64,000 nt of DNA from Cryptomeria japonica (taxonomy: Eukaryota; Streptophyta; Pinopsida; Cupressales; Cupressaceae). The first letter of the stretch is position 1; every line of letters starts with the position of its first letter. The notes beneath the pieces were generated by a model, which was not told the origin of the DNA, searched no databases, and was given only the letters and a program-made list of their open reading frames with translations. Location: NCBI RefSeq assembly GCF_030272615.1, contig NC_081406.1, positions 213,008,997 to 213,072,996 on the forward strand, written 5' to 3'. The position numbers were made by a program, and so were the translations under genes. Positions 24,059-34,500 of this stretch are shown in pieces.

Positions 24059-26065
24059 TTAATTCCTTTTCTTTTTCCTTCTGATATTTTCACTGTCACT
24101 TCCATCCTCTGAGTTAGATGCCCTCGCCCTTTTTTTTCTTCTCATTTTTTCATACTCATTGTCATGCTTTGAATTATTTTTCTTTCTTGGTGACTCCTTA
24201 CTGCTCTCACTGTCAGTTTCACTCTCAAAATCTGAGTCTGATGTATTAGAATCTGACGAACCTAATGAACTAGAAGAATCATCATTAGAGGTAGATTCAT
24301 CTAACTCAAGAATAGACTTTTTCTGCTGCATTACAAGCCTTGGCATATTCTTCAAATACTCACGTAAACTCTTGGTGATACCACCAAGACCAATAGAAGT
24401 AAAGAAATTGATAGAAAATCGTGAATTTTTGGGATTGTCCTTTGGAGAAATTGAATCAAAAGACTCTTGCATTGTTGGATCGTTCAACGTTTCATTAAGA
24501 AACAATATACCAAGCTGCTTTGCCAGCTCCTACAAGAGAATCTTTATAAAAATACGAGAAGAGGAAGTAGTATCTTCCTCTGTCAGATGCATATAAGAAA
24601 GACAATTCCATGGAAGTGCATCTATGCCAAGTAAGTGGGCAAAAAACTTTGCAACATTACGCAATTTATTTGTTTCCAGTCCATGTATCATAGAATACTA
24701 TTGTACAAAACACTTATCAAAAAATTCCTCATAAAATTTATTGATCATACAGAATCTTTGCCCAAGAAGACCATAATAATGAACGTATGTTCTCTCTTGA
24801 CCAGGTTCAAGCTTGATCTTTAGTAGCTTATGACCAGCTTCCTCAAAATCAACACTTGACATGATTGTCAAATAAATTGTATGTCTTAAATTGACCAAGT
24901 TTGTCTCTGTCTCATCCTGTATTCTTAGTGCTTCCTCACCTTCCTCTTCATCATCATCATTGTCATCATCATCATCTAAATCATCACCTGAATCATTCTC
25001 CCCTTCTGCTTCATCTGAAGAAGCATCTCCAAGGATATCTTTCTTTAGTTTTTTATAGGTTGCCTCATGCTCTAAGAAATCAGGATTTGGCTTGAAAACA
25101 TCCAAACCAGCTTCTTGATCAAGTTCATCTTCTAGGAAAACTTCATGTGTTAACTGATCTAGACGCACAACTTGATGACCCTCAAACTTAGCTTTGCGAA
25201 TTGAAAAAAGGCCTTCAATTAAAAACTGTACTCGTTTGTCAATTTCCCCCTCATGGAGAATACCTCTAAATCTTTCAAAAATCCCATAGAGACCTTTGGG
25301 TGAAAGGTCTTGCAACAAAGTACCACATTCTTTCACAAACCCAATAGCAACCTCTACATTGTCCTCTATGGGATTCTCTAGTAAAAGGGTGAGAAGTTCC
25401 AAGGCAATGATCTCATGTGCAACTTGTTGATTCACTAAATGAGCTATGAATTTGGCTGCTGCTATCAACATGTGCTTGTCATTGCGTTTGTATGCCCTCT
25501 TAAGTTGCAAAATAATTCTTCGCAAAAGCAGATTGCCAACTTCAGGAAATTTTGTATTTACCACAACAACCAACACAACAAAAACATCTATAAATCCAGG
25601 GGATTCCATTTGATATTTCATACAAGACCTACAAAATAGACCCCTCCCATAGATGAGATTCTCTAAAAACAACTCTAGAATGATGTTCTTGATGTTAGAT
25701 GCATTTACCTTGTTTACTAACCCATTGATACTCTTCTGAAGGGCATCCCATGTCATGCACTAGTATTCCACACTACTCTTGTCTTCCACATCTTTCATCA
25801 TTTGAGCCAGTTTAAATGGGGGAATGTAAAAACCCCCACTTCTTCCAACATCCTTTTGAGCTCCTCTTACAACACCTTCGCCATTCCCATTCTGAGATGG
25901 AGTAGACACAACACCAGAAGTTTTCACTTCCACTGCCTCTCTATCCCTCTTGTTTCTAGAAGCCCCTTTACCACTTAATTTGTGCTTATTTCTATACATA
26001 AACTCATCAGGAAGCATGAGTTTTTGCATATAAGCTTGCCAAAATATTTTACAGTTATTTTTCAT
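24059..26065 (-). pseudogene. CWC22: CWC22-like pre-mRNA splicing factor, intronless copy with two stops
   Basis: One frame on the minus strand runs for about 2 kb. It opens in a charged region, then GGFYIPPFKLAQMMKDVEDK leads into the MIF4G domain (TWDALQKSINGLVNKVNASN; RRIILQLKRAYKRNDK; LVNQQVAHEIIALELL; SPKGLYGIFERFRGILHEGE). An acidic linker follows (about 24940-25020), then the MA3 domain (LRHTIYLTIMSSVDFEEAGH), and the C-terminus ends in a Ser/Asp/Glu then Arg/Lys-rich tail. In eukaryotes CWC22 is a spliceosome component that recruits eIF4A3 for exon-junction complex assembly. Two in-frame TAG codons, at 25760-25762 (after SSVEY) and 24698-24700 (after CFVQ), replace expected glutamines. 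No intron is visible, which suggests a retrocopy or processed gene, and the N-terminal start is unclear. It lies inside the CACTA element, so capture is likely. Confidence 0.9.
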
Positions 26066-27529
26066 AAGGATTCCCTCAGGAGCTGGCAGATCCTGCTTCC
26101 ATACTTTAATTCTATTTTCTCAAAGGACAATCTTAAAAATCCATGCATTGCAAACAACCTTTTACACCTTTGTTGGTTGTGGTGGCATCACAAAGAGTTT
26201 ACATTAATAAATGAAGAACATGCCAATGCTTTTAATGCAGAAGTAGAAGTCTATCTCTTATTCAATATCTCTAGTGAAACCCCCATGATCTTTTGTTGGA
26301 GTAGAATTTGTTATATTCTAGAAAGGGTCTTGTCCTTTGTTGATGGGATATTCATCTACCTCAAGAAATAACTGTTCTTTTCTCCAACAAGAAGTGGAAC
26401 TAAATGAAGATCTAGCACCATGAAATGAATCCTCAAAAGGATTACTATAGTTAGTTTTGGTAGATAATGATATGGGTAAAATACTAATGTGGCTTTAGGA
26501 AACATTATGTACTAGCTTAGTATACTCTAACAACTTTGGTGCGACATGCTACATCCAATTAAGTCTCCATCGGTATCTCTATTGTGTTTATGGATTGGGA
26601 TTCAATGTACTCTTTTTATACACATATTTTACTTTCAACTGAGGAGGTTTGTATGTACTTACTTGTCTTTCGATTGTATCCCTATTTCAAGAATTTCTTC
26701 TATCAACAAATCATTTGTTGTAAGTTGTACAAGTGGAATCTTGAACATGCCTTTCATGCTAGCCTTGTTGATACGTTCAACACCATCTTGTGCAACAAAT
26801 CTTTAGAACTCCACTATTTCATTGAAGAGTGAGTAGTAGGGACAATCTAGGACACTTACAAAGGTTTTGCATGAGAGATAAATAGACCTAAATATTATGG
26901 CTTAATAATGATCAATAGGTAAACAGATAAGAAACTCTCAATATCAAAATGACTTTCTCAATTGCCTTTACTAGAAATGGATAGATCTGCTAATAATGGC
27001 TTTATGACTGTATGTCAACTTTAGACTCAATCCAAGAAGAGCTAGAACTAATATGCGATATCTAGATTTATGATGTCTATAATATAACAATCCCGTAATT
27101 ATGTTTCCACGCATGTATACCACAACACAAACATCATGCTAGTGTTCAACCATAGCAATTGATATCCTAATTATAGAATGTGAAATATGCAAATAACTAT
27201 GAATAAAGATTAAGAAAAACAAACAAAGATGCTTATTGCAAACATAAATGACTAATGGACAAGAATTGAATTCATTGTAGATAGTTTTGAATATCAAATT
27301 CACTTATTTGTGTGCATTTAGTAACTCATGTACTTGTGGCCAACCATTTATCTCTTTCATAAATTAAAAACTTATTAATAACATTAAATGGCTGAGTAAT
27401 TATGTTTTAGTTGAAATTAAAAATAAAATATTTTATTTCAGGACAGCTCACACTATTCCCTATCATATTTTAGACTCTCAGTTTTGTTAGTAGTGGTTTG
27501 ATGTCTTTGGAGCTAATCATTGCATTTCT
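26066..27529. other. CACTA interior between CWC22 and PPR remnants, no gene seen
   Basis: AT-rich. Overlapping frames at 26546-26832 (+) look like ordinary chance ORFs and match no family I know. The stretch just left of the CWC22 frame (26066-26110) may hold its missing start. Confidence 0.45.
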
Positions 27530-28400
27530 TTAGTTACATTTGCCAATGTACTCCTAGCTTGTGCCAAAATGGGAGCTTTGGAACAAGGTATGGACATCCA
27601 TCAAAGCATAAAAGATAGAGGAATTTTGTCAGATGTAGTTGCAACTGCTCTGTTAGCATGTATGCAAAATGTGGAAGCATAGACAAGGCATGAGAACTGT
27701 TTGACGGATTGCCTCAAATAAATGTGGTTTCCTGGACTACAATGATTGTTGGATATGCACAAAATGGATTTGTTGAGAAGGCTTTAGAAACTTTCAAGCA
27801 AATGCAATCAGCAGGTGTAAAGCCAAATTCCATGACCATTGCTACTATCCTCCTTGCCTATGCCAAAATGGGAGATTTGGAATAGGGTATGGACATTCAT
27901 TGAAGCATAAAGGATAGAGGAATTTTGTTAGATGTTGTAGTTGCAACTGCCCTGGTAGACATGTATGCAAAATGTGGAAGCATAGACAAGGCACGTGAAC
28001 TGTTTGATATAATGCCTGAAAGAAATGTTGTCTCATGGATTGCAACGATTGCTGGATATGTATAAAATGGATTTGTCGAAAAGGATTTAGGCACTTTCAA
28101 GCAAATGAAATTGGAAGGCATAAAGCCAAATTCCACAACCTTTGCCAGCATCCTCCCTGCCTGTGCAAAAATGGGAGCTTTGGAACAGGGTATGGATATC
28201 CATCAAAGCATAACGAATAGAGGAATTTTGTTAGGTGTTGTACTTGCAAATGCCCTACTTGACATGAATGCAAAATGTAGAAACATGGACAAGGCTCGTG
28301 AATTGTTTGATACGATGCCACAAAGAGATGTGATCTCATGTGAACAATCAACACATGCATTTATGGGAGGAAGGGATTGCTGCTACAAAATTGAACGCTC
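27530..28400 (+). pseudogene. PLS-type pentatricopeptide repeat (PPR) gene fragment
   Basis: Pieces in shifting frames read the plant PPR signature: [57 protein letters not shown]-like, and GIKPNSTTFASILPACAKMG. Three successive copies of a unit of about 300 bp (roughly three PPR motifs) start near 27563, 27862 and 28165. PPR proteins of this class bind organelle RNA. This fragment has no start, no targeting peptide, many stops (for example LE*GMDIH*SI near 27880) and no E/DYW tail. It is a second captured or stranded gene piece inside the CACTA element. Confidence 0.85.
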
Positions 28401-28589
28401 ACTCCTCAATCATAGTTCTATGGTTTTACGAGATTAAACTAGGGCAATTAACAACCACATGTATATTTTTGGCAACATGAAATTAAAAACTAGGGCAATT
28501 TGAATCTACCTCCTGTGCGGGATTGCAAGCAATGCCACAAATGCCTTCGACGTGGGTTTGATTTTCTTGGGGGTTGAAGTCACCATGAA

Positions 28590-28856
28590 TGCCTACGCAG
28601 GATTGCAATGCACAAATGAATTCCCCTCTTCTTTTTTTAAGTAATGGCCATTGTCGTCGGAATTACGATGAACTCGAGCACTTTTTTGAAAAAAGAAAAT
28701 CCTCATTGCTAATGCCTTCTTCGTCGAAACCAAATGAAAAATTACCGTCGGAATTATGACAAATGCAGGCATTTTAAAAAAAATAAAAAAATTTGGCCAC
28801 AATATACCTTCTCCGTCAGAAACCTCAGTCAAAAATCTAGTACAAATGTATTAGTG
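28590..28856. repeat. right subterminal and terminal region of the CACTA element
   Basis: CGTCGGAATTACGATGA (28654), CGTCGAAACC, CCGTCGGAATTATGACAA and CCGTCAGAAACC motifs match the left-end set. The terminal inverted repeat ends in ATTAGTG at 28856 and is followed by TAT. Confidence 0.8.
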
Positions 28857-30549
28857 TATGCTGCAAAATAGTAGGCTGCCCTACTAGTCTGGTGAAGGAC
28901 CTCCTATCACAAGGGCTCTATCTATGCTCTCATCTCTGAGATCTAGCAATCGCACTCAACCCTAAGATCGGCAAGCTGTCATTCTCGCTCCGCCAGCTAA
29001 GTTTGAGCCATTGTCAACTGTAACTGCAGCTCCGCTAAACATGCCCTCATCGACCGTCCAACTTCCATCCCCTTCTCTCTCACAGGCTCTCCACCCCATC
29101 TCCACCTCCAACTCCACCCTGCTCATCTCTCTGCTAATGGACCTATCTCAGAACTGCTCGCTCCTCCTCAGCTCCTCCCAATCTCACACCTATCCCCCCA
29201 AGTGATCCACCCTCACCCCTCTGTTGTCCCACATCAGCTGGAACCTTGCTACTACTAGCACTAGGATCACCACCTGTCCACCTCGGAGCCTTAGCTCTCT
29301 GTCCCTGTCTCTGACCCTACCTCTTACCCTGTCCTTGTCCCTACGCGGGGGCATGATCCTCAACCTCCTCAATGCGAGGAGCCTTCTCAACTAGATCCGT
29401 CAAATGAGGGAATGGATGCTACTGAAAATAATCTCTATACTGGGGCAATACCCCCGCATCTGCAATATCACTTAGGTAATCCCATCCTAGTCTCTGGAGA
29501 CCAGTCAACTCCTACATGGCCAAGGCATAGGACAACCTTGGGGACCATCCCTTCCTCTCCTCATCAGCATATCGGGCATATGTTGTAAACTCTTGTGATA
29601 CCCCCTCAGGCCGGCCATACTGCCTCATCACCCATGATACTACAAATCGCTCCACTATCATCTGTGATCTGCCAATAAGAGGGTGAGTAACAAAAAGGTC
29701 CCTGCGTACCAGCCTCTAGTCATCCCATGGCTCTAAGCCCCTATAAGGCCTCCATACCACGGCTATCAGGTCATCCAACTACCACCGCCAAAAATCTATC
29801 TTGCCCAGATGGGGTTGTGTAGCATAACCGAAATACCTATATACAACTGACTGCCCAGGCTCTCTGCTATCGTCAACAATAGGTCGACAAACTGGGAGGT
29901 GCTCCCAAGCCCAAACTTGTAAGATCAACACACTAGCGGCCATGCTCCTTCCATCCTTGTAGACTATCTCATGCATCTCGTAATACATATGGGCCAAAAT
30001 GCAAGAACCCTAGCCAAGCCTTTGGGGGGTCTCCATCAATCTCTCCAGCATCTGGCCCCATCCACACTAAAATCCTTGTTGACCTCTATCTGGCATCAAG
30101 AAAGAGCCGATAAAACCTGCTAGGATGCAAGACAAAGGAAACTCATCACTGTACCTGCTCATCATGATATCCCAAATGATGGAACGTGTCAGGATATAAG
30201 GATCCCTAAAGACATGTCTCACTTCCTGTAAACCGGGAAGGTGTCCTGAATCATAATCCACCTTATCCCCAACATAAGGGATACAGAGGATCCTATATAC
30301 ATCCTCGAGAGTGATAGTCATCTCCCCAACTGGTAAGTGAAAGGTGTTATCCTCATAATGGAATCTCTCTACCAATGTTGTGAGCATACCGTGATTCACA
30401 CGGATATCAGGTAATCTCAACAAATGTGTCAAGCCGCACAAGTCAATATGAGCCTGCTCAACCTCTGATAGCTGCCGAACTAAAGCCATGGTAGTGGATA
30501 AACACACCTGAAGAGAACATGAGGTAATCAAACCTGCAAAATCAAACAA
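28857..30549 (-). pseudogene. plant mobile domain (PMD) ORF, antisense inside gypsy element
   Basis: A likely start is the ATG at 30487-30489 (MALVRQLSEVEQAHIDLCGL). PMD hallmarks follow: LTTLVERFHYEDNTFHLPVG, EMTITLEDVYRILCIPYVGD and IWDIMMSRY...CILAGFIGSFLMPDRG. After a TAG near 30067 come HMYYEMHEIV and LQVWAWEHLPVCRPI. Downstream is a Gly/Arg/Gln-rich linker (about 29280-29350) and a coiled-coil-like end (LAELQLQLTMAQT near 29020). Several TGG-to-TAG and other stops break it. PMD proteins are known both as host silencing factors (MAIN/MAIL family) and as extra ORFs carried by gypsy and Mutator-like elements. The position between gypsy pol and the 3' LTR in reverse orientation fits the extra antisense ORF of Tat elements. 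The 3' end was moved by the CACTA insertion. Confidence 0.85.
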
Positions 30550-31604
30550 TGGAGTATCAGAATACGTTCCAACTAAGCCTACAAGAGGAGTAAAACATCA
30601 CGCACATCCAACTACGCCAATTGCAAAATCAAAATTTCAAGTTTAGACCTTAAAAAATGCTCACTATTTTCCAAATGACACAACATAGAAGATCAAAAAC
30701 TTGTATGAGTTAGGATTGAGCCCCGTACGACAAAAGACTCCTAAACAACAAAATATTGGACCCCAGAGGACAAAATGGTCTTTCAAGAAGGTTGTCGTAC
30801 GACAAAAGGGTGGCCCTAGAATGACAAATCTAATGGTCTGAAATGACAAAATAAAATTTAGCAATTTGTCGTATGAGACAGGGATCATGTCTCGCATGAC
30901 AAAACGAGAAAACCTGACTCAACATGCCAAAAAACTTGAAAAATCAACAAAAAAATTCAAATTTGGAATGAATAACAGGCTTAAGATAGATCACTTACTG
31001 GTGGCTCATAGTGTCATGGTCGATTATGTCATCTCTGGTGCTCGAATCGATGCTCACGAGTAGGGACCACCATTTTTCTCACAGAAAGCTTTTTGGATTT
31101 TCAAACTTTGGAGGGTTAAAATGAATTGAAAATGACCCTTTTGACCCATATATAGCCAAAAACCTATTTTTTCAACTTGCTCTGATGGTCATGAAAATTG
31201 TACACTTATCTAATTTGCCCGTTCTGACTCCATTTTCAGGATCGAAATCAATATTTGAGGTCATTTTGCTAGTAAATTTCACAAATTTTGGACCACTTAG
31301 CGCTTTTCCTCAAAGGCTCATTCTCAAATCAACTTTGCGCTCAATTTCTTATCAATCAACGCAAAATTTTCAAAAAATTCCCTTGAATCAATTTGTTCTC
31401 AAAACAACTTATCATCACTCAAAAATTGCCTATAATCATGTACCCTCGCTATTTTTCGATTTCGCTCCCGAGGGGGCATACTCGTGACCTTATGACCTCA
31501 CATTCTTTAATGTCGATAAAATTTTCAAATCTTCATCGAAAGTCAAGCAAGAAATCTTTTTCAACTAAAGAAAATCAATCAAATAAGACCTCATCGCTAG
31601 GGGC
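30550..31604 (+). other. gypsy 3' region upstream of the hairpin array
   Basis: Non-coding. Between 30715 and 30910 GACAAA or CGACAAAA units recur about ten times, including CGTACGACAAAAG twice (30725 and 30793). This is just upstream of the PMD start, so it could hold that gene's promoter. No clear TATA box can be chosen. Confidence 0.5.
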
Positions 31605-32096
31605 ATCTCAACTTCATCGCTTTATATCAAGTTGAGATTTCTTGATCATCTGAATCAAATCAATCTCTAGGGGCATATCAGTTTCATTGCTTCAAATCAA
31701 GTTGATATTTATCTTCATCTGAATCAATCTCTTAATGTTAATCAGTTTCATCGCTTTTCATCAAGCTGACTATTCATTTAAACTAAATCAAGGATTTAAA
31801 GAGTTTCTTTGATCATGTTCAATCTAAGCAGGTGTTCAGTTTCATCACTTTGGATTAAGCTGGACAGTTTATCTTCACTCATCGTGTCTTGATCAATCAA
31901 GTTCAAGATTGATTTTTATCATCACTCACTGTATCTAAGTTCAATCAAGTTCTAGATCAGTAAGATCCACTTCTTGATCAATCAAGTTCAAGTTCGGTAT
32001 CTTTTGATTTCTATCGTTCCTAAGTTCAATCAAGTTCGGGAATGGTATCACTTTAATCAAACTTCATTTAGCTTTGTTGCTTCAAAACAAGCTAAA
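31605..32096 (+). repeat. array of five hairpins with 14-nt loops
   Basis: Arm pairs are 31605-31614/31629-31638 (ATCTCAACTT/AAGTTGAGAT), 31675-31684/31699-31708 (ATATCAGTTT/AAGTTGATAT), 31742-31748/31763-31769 (TCAGTTT/AAGCTGA), 31833-31842/31857-31866 (TGTTCAGTTT/AAGCTGGACA) and 32067-32074/32089-32096 (TTTAGCTT/AAGCTAAA). Each loop is exactly 14 bases and close to CATYGCTTNNNATC. Stems differ in sequence but stay paired, with some G-U pairs. Between the fourth and fifth, TTGATCAATCAAGTTC-type units recur. The array lies in the gypsy 3' untranslated region. Confidence 0.8.
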
Positions 32097-32196
32097 CACC
32101 TTGCTTTCATCTAGTTCGTGATCAATCAAGTTCAGAACTGGTATCTCCTAGACATCAAATTCTCTTTGAACCAACGCGTTGCTCACACATTAATTC

Positions 32197-32209
32197 AAAG
32201 AGGGGCAAA
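32197..32209 (+). promoter_or_regulatory. gypsy polypurine tract
   Basis: AAAGAGGGGCAAA directly precedes the LTR start TGTAATACCC. Its left part is one arm of a stem, CTCTTTGAA (32162-32170) with TTCAAAGAG (32194-32202). Confidence 0.8.
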
Positions 32210-33205
32210 TGTAATACCCTAAAAATGGTCATCTAAACCATGGGCCCCTAATCTCGACAACATCACCAAGGTCCTAACCAAAGGCAATTAAATAAATCTT
32301 GAGCACACAATTAATTCTTTAAATGTCATATGGCAAATCAATCACTCAATATTAATTAAATATTTATTTAATTAATTGATAATTCCAAGTAAATCATTTT
32401 TAAATAATTATCTTCTTTATTTTAATTGAATATCCTAGCATATTTAATTAATTAAATCAATTTGCCATTAATCTTAAAAAAAGGAAATAAATAAAAAAAG
32501 GAATTAATTGACTAAAAAAGAATTAAAATTTGAGAAAAGAAATCAATTGGAGATAATCTTGAAAAACAAATTAAAAATTGATAAATAATCTTAGAGAAAG
32601 CAATTAAAACAATTAAATATTAAAATTGAATGAAATAGCGAATAAATCAGTTTTTTCTGGTTTTATCTTAATTTTAGTTCAATTTCTTTTAAAATTGAGA
32701 AAAGCATCCAATCACATCAATTCACCTGGATTGTGCTTCCTCTTGGAAAATCTTGACCTTTCATCATCATTTGATCTCATCTGTTGGTTTCTTTCTGAAT
32801 TTTCTATAAATTCAGGCTCTCATCTCTCATTCAAAAAATCCTGGAAAATCCTGGAGAATATATTGTTATCATGTTGTTTTTGCTCTGAGTTCAATAATAT
32901 TTGTGCATTGATATTTTGCATATTAGTTATTGCATACATATTTAGATCATTTATCTCATTTATTTCTTAAATCATGTTAGATTAAATCTTGCATCTATCT
33001 AGCTTAATATCATGCTCATATAGATTTAAAAATCCTTCGTTTAGGTGTTGTCTAGTCACTGGATAGCTTAGCAATCTGAGAGCAATCTAAACTCGCATCT
33101 ACTAGAAGGCAATGGGTCGATTTTTTATGGTTTTATTATTCATGTTTATATCTGTCTAACCATGCATGTAATGACTTAATTGAAGTGTTGTGTATTATAG
33201 ATACA
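32210..33205 (+). repeat. 3' LTR of the gypsy element
   Basis: It starts TGTAATACCCTAAAAATGG after the polypurine tract. The right end is placed at ATTATAGATACA by the change to element I sequence and by the CA end, and is approximate. The AT-rich first third is full of short palindromes (AATTAAATATTTATTTAATTAATT type, 32345-32460), as in the LTR of gypsy H. Confidence 0.7.
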
Positions 33206-33319
33206 GGTCCACTTTTCACACACACATTTGCCAGTAAGGAAGTAATTCAACTTCTCACCATCAACTGAGGATAAATTGGCATGTTTTCAATATGTTGCCA
33301 TACCCCCAAGGAATTTTCT

Positions 33320-34429
33320 TCAGTTAGATGAAGAACCTCTTGTCGGTGGAGTGATACTGTGTTTTGTAGGTGGAGTATTCCCATCAACATTCTGATCTGA
33401 CTTTCTAATCCATTGCTTTGAGAATTCTTGCTTTACCTCTTCAACTTTTTCTTTACCTTTCAAGCTGGGTCCTTTGTTGTTTGCTGGTGATGTCTTACTT
33501 CTACAAAATTTTGCAATATGTCCAATCTTGTTGCAAGCATAGCAAGTTACATTATTTTTCTGAATAGCTTTCCCATAGCCTATGTCAGTATGTGTTTTGC
33601 ATTGATTAGATAAGTGTCCAAATCTTTCACAAACATAACATCTTACATTCATTCTACAATTTTTTGAATTATGACCAACTTTGTTGCATTTAGAACATTG
33701 ACCGGTGGGTGTATTAGTGTTATGATAATTTCTAGATCTACACTGATTTTCTCTATGACCATACTTGTTATAGTTAAAGAATTTCCCATTAAATTTGTAA
33801 GCATTAGGTTGTTTTACCAGTTTGCTGTGATCATGATTGTTTGCAGTACTAGAGCTTTCACCAACTTCAAATCCCAGGCCATTTGTATCACCATTAGGTT
33901 TTTGATTCTTCAGTATGTCATCAAGTTCTTCTGAACTTTTCTTGAATTTCTCCTTGTGTTGATTTGCATTAGCCAATTCATTTTCCAAGAAATCTTTCCG
34001 TCTCATGAGTTCAGTTTTGTCATTTTGTGTATGCATCAAATCTATCTTCAACATATCATTCTCATGACTGAGTCTTGTGTTTTCATTTCCAGCATCATGT
34101 AGTCTTCTAACCAAGTCATCTTCATTCTTCTTTCGATTTTTAGTCTCTTTACAAAATCTCATAGTTATATCTTGCATCTCATTCTTCATTGTACTGTTTT
34201 CTTGTCTCAGATTGTTTACCAGATCATTAAGAGTTTCCTTTTCATCATCATCATTATGTATCTTTTCACAAAGTTCTCTTCTTTTGTTTCTTGCAATAGT
34301 GAGATTCTCTGGAAGTCCTTGAATGATATCTTGTGCAGCCTTCATATCATCTTCAAGTTTGATATTCTTCACTTTTTCTACATCATAGTTTGAAAGAGTT
34401 GTTTCCAATCGCTTTCTCAAGTTTTCCAT
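33320..34429 (-). CDS. coiled-coil, four-zinc-knuckle gag-like protein of element I
   Basis: The frame is open for about 370 codons with no internal stop. The best ATG is at 34427-34429 (MENLRKRLETTLSNYD); the frame extends upstream to 34456 without another ATG. The N-terminal two thirds is a highly charged heptad-like coiled coil (NKRRELCEKIHNDDDEKE; SHENDMLKIDLMHTQNDK). The C-terminal third carries knuckles: a degenerate first one (FFNYNKYGHRENQC, two Cys lost), then CSKCNKVGHNSKNC, CYVCERFGHLSNQC and CYACNKIGHIAKFC. It ends in a Lys-rich and Ser/Thr-rich tail. CCHC knuckles bind nucleic acid in gag proteins. There is no protease or RT after it. The relative in element F shares the layout. 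It may be the gag of a non-autonomous LTR family. Confidence 0.8.
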   Translation of the reverse strand: MENLRKRLETTLSNYDVEKVKNIKLEDDMKAAQDIIQGLPENLTIARNKRRELCEKIHNDDDEKETLNDLVNNLRQENSTMKNEMQDITMRFCKETKNRKKNEDDLVRRLHDAGNENTRLSHENDMLKIDLMHTQNDKTELMRRKDFLENELANANQHKEKFKKSSEELDDILKNQKPNGDTNGLGFEVGESSSTANNHDHSKLVKQPNAYKFNGKFFNYNKYGHRENQCRSRNYHNTNTPTGQCSKCNKVGHNSKNCRMNVRCYVCERFGHLSNQCKTHTDIGYGKAIQKNNVTCYACNKIGHIAKFCRSKTSPANNKGPSLKGKEKVEEVKQEFSKQWIRKSDQNVDGNTPPTKHSITPPTRGSSSN

Positions 34430-34485
34430 CTCTACCGGTGTCAGAATATTCCTCAAGTTGTTAGGCTTTTAAAAATAGAGGACCA

Positions 34486-34498
34486 GGCACTGATACCA
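34486..34498 (-). promoter_or_regulatory. primer-binding site of element I
   Basis: The minus strand reads TGGTATCAGTGCC, two bases after the LTR end. It is the initiator methionine tRNA type site with one change. Confidence 0.75.
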
Positions 34499-34500
34499 AT

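Larger units (their letters stand above)
14800..28856 (-). mobile_element. CACTA (En/Spm) DNA transposon, 14.06 kb, with captured genes
   Basis: The left end reads CACTAGTACATTTGG and the reverse complement of the right end reads CACTAATACATTTGT. Further matches inside include GATTTT(C/T)GAC. Both ends are flanked by the 3-bp duplication TAT (14797-14799 and 28857-28859), the size expected for this superfamily. Both subterminal regions are rich in CGTCGG/CCGTCG motifs. Inside, minus-strand exons resemble TNP2 transposase but the catalytic part is missing, so the copy is non-autonomous. It also holds a CWC22 copy and a PPR fragment, as in Pack-CACTA elements. It is inserted in the tail of the gypsy PMD ORF. 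The element strand is taken from the transposase. Confidence 0.88.

Noticed and set aside
24159-24596. 145-codon + strand frame
   Set aside because: It lies antisense to the Ser/Asp-rich tail of the CWC22 copy, whose codons make a long open antisense frame by chance.
27530-28400. A working PPR gene
   Set aside because: Stops and frame changes occur in every repeat, and start, targeting region and end are all missing.
33206-33319. 3' LTR of element I
   Set aside because: The stretch after the ORF has no LTR similarity to 34501-35284 and changes to gypsy LTR at about 33205; the element is truncated here.
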